Assembly: GCF_000375365.1 (NCBI RefSeq)
Contig: NZ_AQXB01000005.1
Coordinates: forward strand, 62,001-126,000
Source of the DNA: Corynebacterium mastitidis DSM 44356
Lineage (GTDB): Bacteria; Actinomycetota; Actinomycetes; Mycobacteriales; Mycobacteriaceae
Reading direction: 5' to 3'
Length of the DNA: 64,000 nucleotides
Shown one piece after another: positions 59,036-64,000 of this stretch. A program made the position numbers and the translations under genes. The notes below the pieces were generated by a model that saw only the letters and a list, made by a program, of their open reading frames with translations, ran no database searches and was not told where the DNA came from. Position 1 is the stretch's first letter. Each line of letters begins with the position of its first letter.

Positions 59036-59503
59036 TCACCGCTGCCGCAGGTGGGTAATGCGGCGCTTGAGCACCCGATAATCCGGGCGCTGCTGGCGCT
59101 CGTGCGGGGCGGACTCCAGCCACGCCCGCAGCGCCATCTCCGTGCGGGAGTCCGCCGCGACCTCCCAGGACTCGTTGCCGTGGCGCAGCTCCAGCACGCG
59201 GATGCCCTCGGCCATAAAAGAAGCCTCGCGCGCGGTGAGGTCGCGCTGCGAGGCAAGGCTTAAGGCTTGACGATCGAAGATGATGTCCGCCACCGGGGCG
59301 AGGGAGCGCAGCTTGTAGTAGCGCAGTTCCTCCCCCTCGTAGCGGATGAGCCCGTGGCGCCACCCGTGGGTTCCCGCGGCGGGCAGGCGGCGCAGCACCA
59401 CGGTGGTTCCCCGCGAGCGCAGCCCGAAGAAGCGCCAGGCCCCCAGCAGCGCGAGCACGCCGACCAGGAGCGCCACCATCAACCACACGGCGAGGATATC
59501 CAC
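59036..59503 (-). CDS. DUF2550 membrane protein
   Basis: A 155-aa protein with one N-terminal membrane helix (about residues 3-24) and a basic soluble domain including RHGLIRYEGEELRYYKLRSL. The GTG start follows AGAGG by about 10 nt; an upstream ATG would add non-conserved residues. DUF2550 proteins lie next to atpC in many actinobacteria; function unknown. Confidence 0.8.
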   Translation of the reverse strand: MDILAVWLMVALLVGVLALLGAWRFFGLRSRGTTVVLRRLPAAGTHGWRHGLIRYEGEELRYYKLRSLAPVADIIFDRQALSLASQRDLTAREASFMAEGIRVLELRHGNESWEVAADSRTEMALRAWLESAPHERQQRPDYRVLKRRITHLRQR

Positions 59504-59559
59504 GCGGCACACACCTCTTTTCGCGCCATAAGCAGCCAATATATGAGGTGGATTGTACT

Positions 59560-59599
59560 AAAAAGCCCTCCCCCGGGCGAACCCGAGGGAGGGCTTTTT
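59560..59599 (-). terminator. Strong intrinsic terminator of the atp operon
   Basis: A stem of about 17 bp built from AAAAAGCCCTCCC and GGGAGGGCTTTTT with a short loop, flanked by A and T tracts on both sides, so it can act in either direction. It lies between the atpC stop and the DUF2550 gene and ends the atp transcript. Confidence 0.92.
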
Positions 59600-59622
59600 C
59601 AACGATGGTGGGAGGGGCGGGC

Positions 59623-59994
59623 TTATGCCTGCGCCAGGCGACGATGGGCCTTCAGGGCGGCCTCCGCGCGGGTGCGCTTCAGCTCCTCCTGCGAGCCCAG
59701 CTCCGCCTCGGCGGCGGCAACGTCCACGTCGGTGGCCCACACTGCGTAGTCGGCGAGGATAATGACCTTCTCCGCCGACACGGAGAGAAAACCACCCTGC
59801 ACCGCCGCGACGAGGCGGTCCCCGTCCACGGGCCGGATGGTCACCACGCCGTTCTCCACCAACTGGCCGAGCATCGGCTCGTGGCCGGGAAGCACGCCGA
59901 TCTCACCCTCGGTGGTCTCGGCGGTGACGATGCTGGCCTCGCCCTGCCACAGCTTCTTCTCCACGGAGACCAGTTCTACGGTGATGACAGCCAT
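59623..59994 (-). CDS. atpC: ATP synthase F1 epsilon subunit
   Basis: A 123-aa subunit. The N-terminal beta-sandwich ([28 protein letters not shown]) is clear, while the C-terminal helical hairpin is present but short, as in other actinobacteria. It transmits rotation and can inhibit ATP hydrolysis. Starts 7 nt after atpD with a GGAGA RBS. Confidence 0.95.
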   Translation of the reverse strand: MAVITVELVSVEKKLWQGEASIVTAETTEGEIGVLPGHEPMLGQLVENGVVTIRPVDGDRLVAAVQGGFLSVSAEKVIILADYAVWATDVDVAAAEAELGSQEELKRTRAEAALKAHRRLAQA

Positions 59995-60001
59995 GTCTCT
60001 C

Positions 60002-62418
<2,417 letters not shown>

Positions 62419-62479
62419 GGAACACCCTCCTCCCTTCTTGCTTGATGACGGTCATGGTATTCGGAATCATCTCCGGTAC

Positions 62480-64000
62480 TTACGCCGTCTTGGAGCGGGA
62501 GACGTTGAGCTGGTTCTTCTTCACCTCGGAAGAATTCAGGGCGTCCACCTCCGGCTCGTTGATCACGGGGGTGCCGTCGCTGGTGCGGAACGACGCCGTG
62601 AAGTCCTTGGCGGACGCCAGCAGCGCCTGCTTGGACTCGTCGCTCAGCGCCGCGCCGCCCTGGATCTGCTCGAACACCTGCGGGGCGTTGGCCTGCAGGT
62701 ACTCCTGCAGCTCCACCTCGAAGCGGCGGACGTCGGCCACCGGGACCACGTCGAACACACCCTCGCCCGCCAGCCAGATGGACACCATCTGGTACTCCAC
62801 GGGCTGCGGGGAGCTCTCCGGCTGCTTCAGCAGCTCCACCAGGCGCTGACCGCGCTCGAGCTGCGCCTTGGACGCGGCGTCGAGGTCGGAGGCGAAGGTC
62901 GCGAAGGCCTCGAGGTCGCGGTAGGCCGCGAGGTCCAGACGCAGCGAGCCCGCCACCTTCTTCATGCCCTTGGTCTGCGCCGCGCCACCCACGCGGGACA
63001 CGGACACGCCGACGTTGATGGCCGGGCGCACGCCCTGGTTGAACAGGTCGGACTCCAGGAACACCTGGCCGTCCGTGATAGAGATCACGTTGGTGGGAAT
63101 GAAGGCGGAGACGTCGTTCGCCTTCGTCTCGATGATCGGCAGGGCCGTCATGGAGCCCGCGCCCATGTCATCCGACAGCTTGGCGGCGCGCTCGAGGAGG
63201 CGAGAGTGCAGGTAGAACACGTCGCCGGGGTAGGCCTCGCGTCCCGGGGGACGACGCAGCAGCAGCGAGATCGCGCGGTACGCCTCGGCCTGCTTGGTCA
63301 GATCATCGTAGATCACCAGGACGTGGTTGCCCTGGTACATCCAGTGCTGGCCAAGCGCCGCGCCCGCGAAGGGGGCGAGCCACTTGAAGCCAGCGGCGTC
63401 GGAGGCCGGGGCCGCCACGATGGTGGTGTACTCCAGCGCGCCCTTCTCCTCCAGGGTGCGGCGCACCGCGGCGATCGTGGAGCCCTTCTGGCCCACCGCC
63501 ACGTAGATGCAGCGCACCTGCTTGTTCTTGTCGCCGGACTCCCAGTTGGCCTTCTGGTTCAAGATGGTGTCGATGCAGACGGCCGTCTTGCCGGTCTTGC
63601 GGTCGCCAATGATGAGCTGGCGCTGGCCGCGGCCGATCGGCGTCATCGCGTCGATGGCCTTGATGCCGGTCTGCATCGGCTCCTCCACGGGCTGGCGCTG
63701 CAGCACCGTGGGGGCCTGCAGCTCCAGCACGCGGTTCTCCTCGGCGTTGATCGCGCCGAGGCCGTCGATGGGGTGACCCAGGGGGTTAATAACGCGGCCG
63801 AGGAACTCGTCTCCGACCGGAATGGAAAGGACCTCGCCGGTCCGGGTGACCTCGTCGCCCTCCTTGAGCGACTCGAAGTTACCCAGAACCACCACGCCGA
63901 TGGAATCGGTCTCGAGGTTCTGCGCGACGCCAATCACGCCGCCGGGGAACTCAAGCAGCTCGTTGGTCATCGCGGAAGGCAGGCCCGAAACCTGGGCAAT
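62480..64000 (-). CDS. atpA: ATP synthase F1 alpha subunit (5' end outside window)
   Basis: The 507 C-terminal codons of atpA; the frame stays open to the window edge, so the first 40 or so codons lie outside. Walker [10 protein letters not shown] is intact, and the signature [17 protein letters not shown] region is present. It forms the non-catalytic nucleotide sites of F1. The C-terminal tail (after about residue 500) is extended, as in other actinobacteria. Confidence 0.96.
   Translation of the reverse strand: MAQVSGLPSAMTNELLEFPGGVIGVAQNLETDSIGVVVLGNFESLKEGDEVTRTGEVLSIPVGDEFLGRVINPLGHPIDGLGAINAEENRVLELQAPTVLQRQPVEEPMQTGIKAIDAMTPIGRGQRQLIIGDRKTGKTAVCIDTILNQKANWESGDKNKQVRCIYVAVGQKGSTIAAVRRTLEEKGALEYTTIVAAPASDAAGFKWLAPFAGAALGQHWMYQGNHVLVIYDDLTKQAEAYRAISLLLRRPPGREAYPGDVFYLHSRLLERAAKLSDDMGAGSMTALPIIETKANDVSAFIPTNVISITDGQVFLESDLFNQGVRPAINVGVSVSRVGGAAQTKGMKKVAGSLRLDLAAYRDLEAFATFASDLDAASKAQLERGQRLVELLKQPESSPQPVEYQMVSIWLAGEGVFDVVPVADVRRFEVELQEYLQANAPQVFEQIQGGAALSDESKQALLASAKDFTASFRTSDGTPVINEPEVDALNSSEVKKNQLNVSRSKTA

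Overview
The window comes from the chromosome of a high-GC Corynebacterium. Many products look like their C. glutamicum counterparts (LysG/LysE, IlvBNCD, SerA, LeuB, GatCAB, PfkA, LigA, EtfAB, NucS, F1 ATP synthase), and the gene order resembles the C. glutamicum atp-to-gltX region as I remember it. Mismatch repair is of the NucS type and Gln-tRNA is made by transamidation, both actinobacterial traits. Many genes begin 6-8 nt after a -10-like hexamer, as expected for leaderless corynebacterial mRNAs. I cannot name the species.

Layout. 1-5.4 kb: tRNA-Gln(CUG), gltX, an S33 peptidase, an FAH-family hydrolase and a CPA1 antiporter. 5.4-9.2 kb: a gene-poor, compositionally mixed accessory interval. 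It holds a small membrane peptide, a DUF2283 protein, a lipoprotein with a 59-aa partner, a CRISPR-repeat relic, a hicAB toxin-antitoxin pair with a palindromic operator, a broken dUTPase gene and an orphan type I-E-like CRISPR array whose three spacers are identical. No cas gene is present. 9.2-23.5 kb: leuB, serA, a DUF262 protein translationally coupled to a large lipoprotein, a CDF metal exporter, ilvBNC with an attenuator leader peptide, a PH-domain membrane protein and ilvD. 23.5-30.7 kb: a GT87 mannosyltransferase, DoxX, a secreted HNH nuclease, divergent lysG/lysE, an aldo/keto reductase and a YkvI-type permease.

30.7-41 kb: gatB, a CAP-domain secreted protein, a BASS transporter, pfkA, gatA, gatC, an ACT-domain protein, small membrane proteins and ligA. 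41-51 kb: a DEDDh exonuclease, a copper chaperone behind a palindromic operator, a MetE-like protein, mnmA, a spermidine-synthase-like methyltransferase, a PTS EIIABC permease, and an MprF/LysX-like synthase coupled to an esterase. 51-64 kb: a cysteine desulfurase with etfBA, a THUMP-like methyltransferase, a Nudix hydrolase, an ABC ATPase, a YbbN/CnoX-like protein, an MTH1187 protein, a zinc-ribbon protein coupled to nucS, a DUF2550 protein, a strong terminator, and atpC-D-G-A (atpA runs off the right edge).

How the genes fit together. gltX, tRNA-Gln and gatCAB together form the indirect Gln-tRNA pathway. ilvBNCD and leuB cover most of branched-chain synthesis, and lysG/lysE handles export of basic amino acids. 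The more unusual material is the 5.4-9.2 kb interval and two possible RNA stems that would cover the ribosome-binding regions of two transporter genes, near 30.75 and 34.07 kb.
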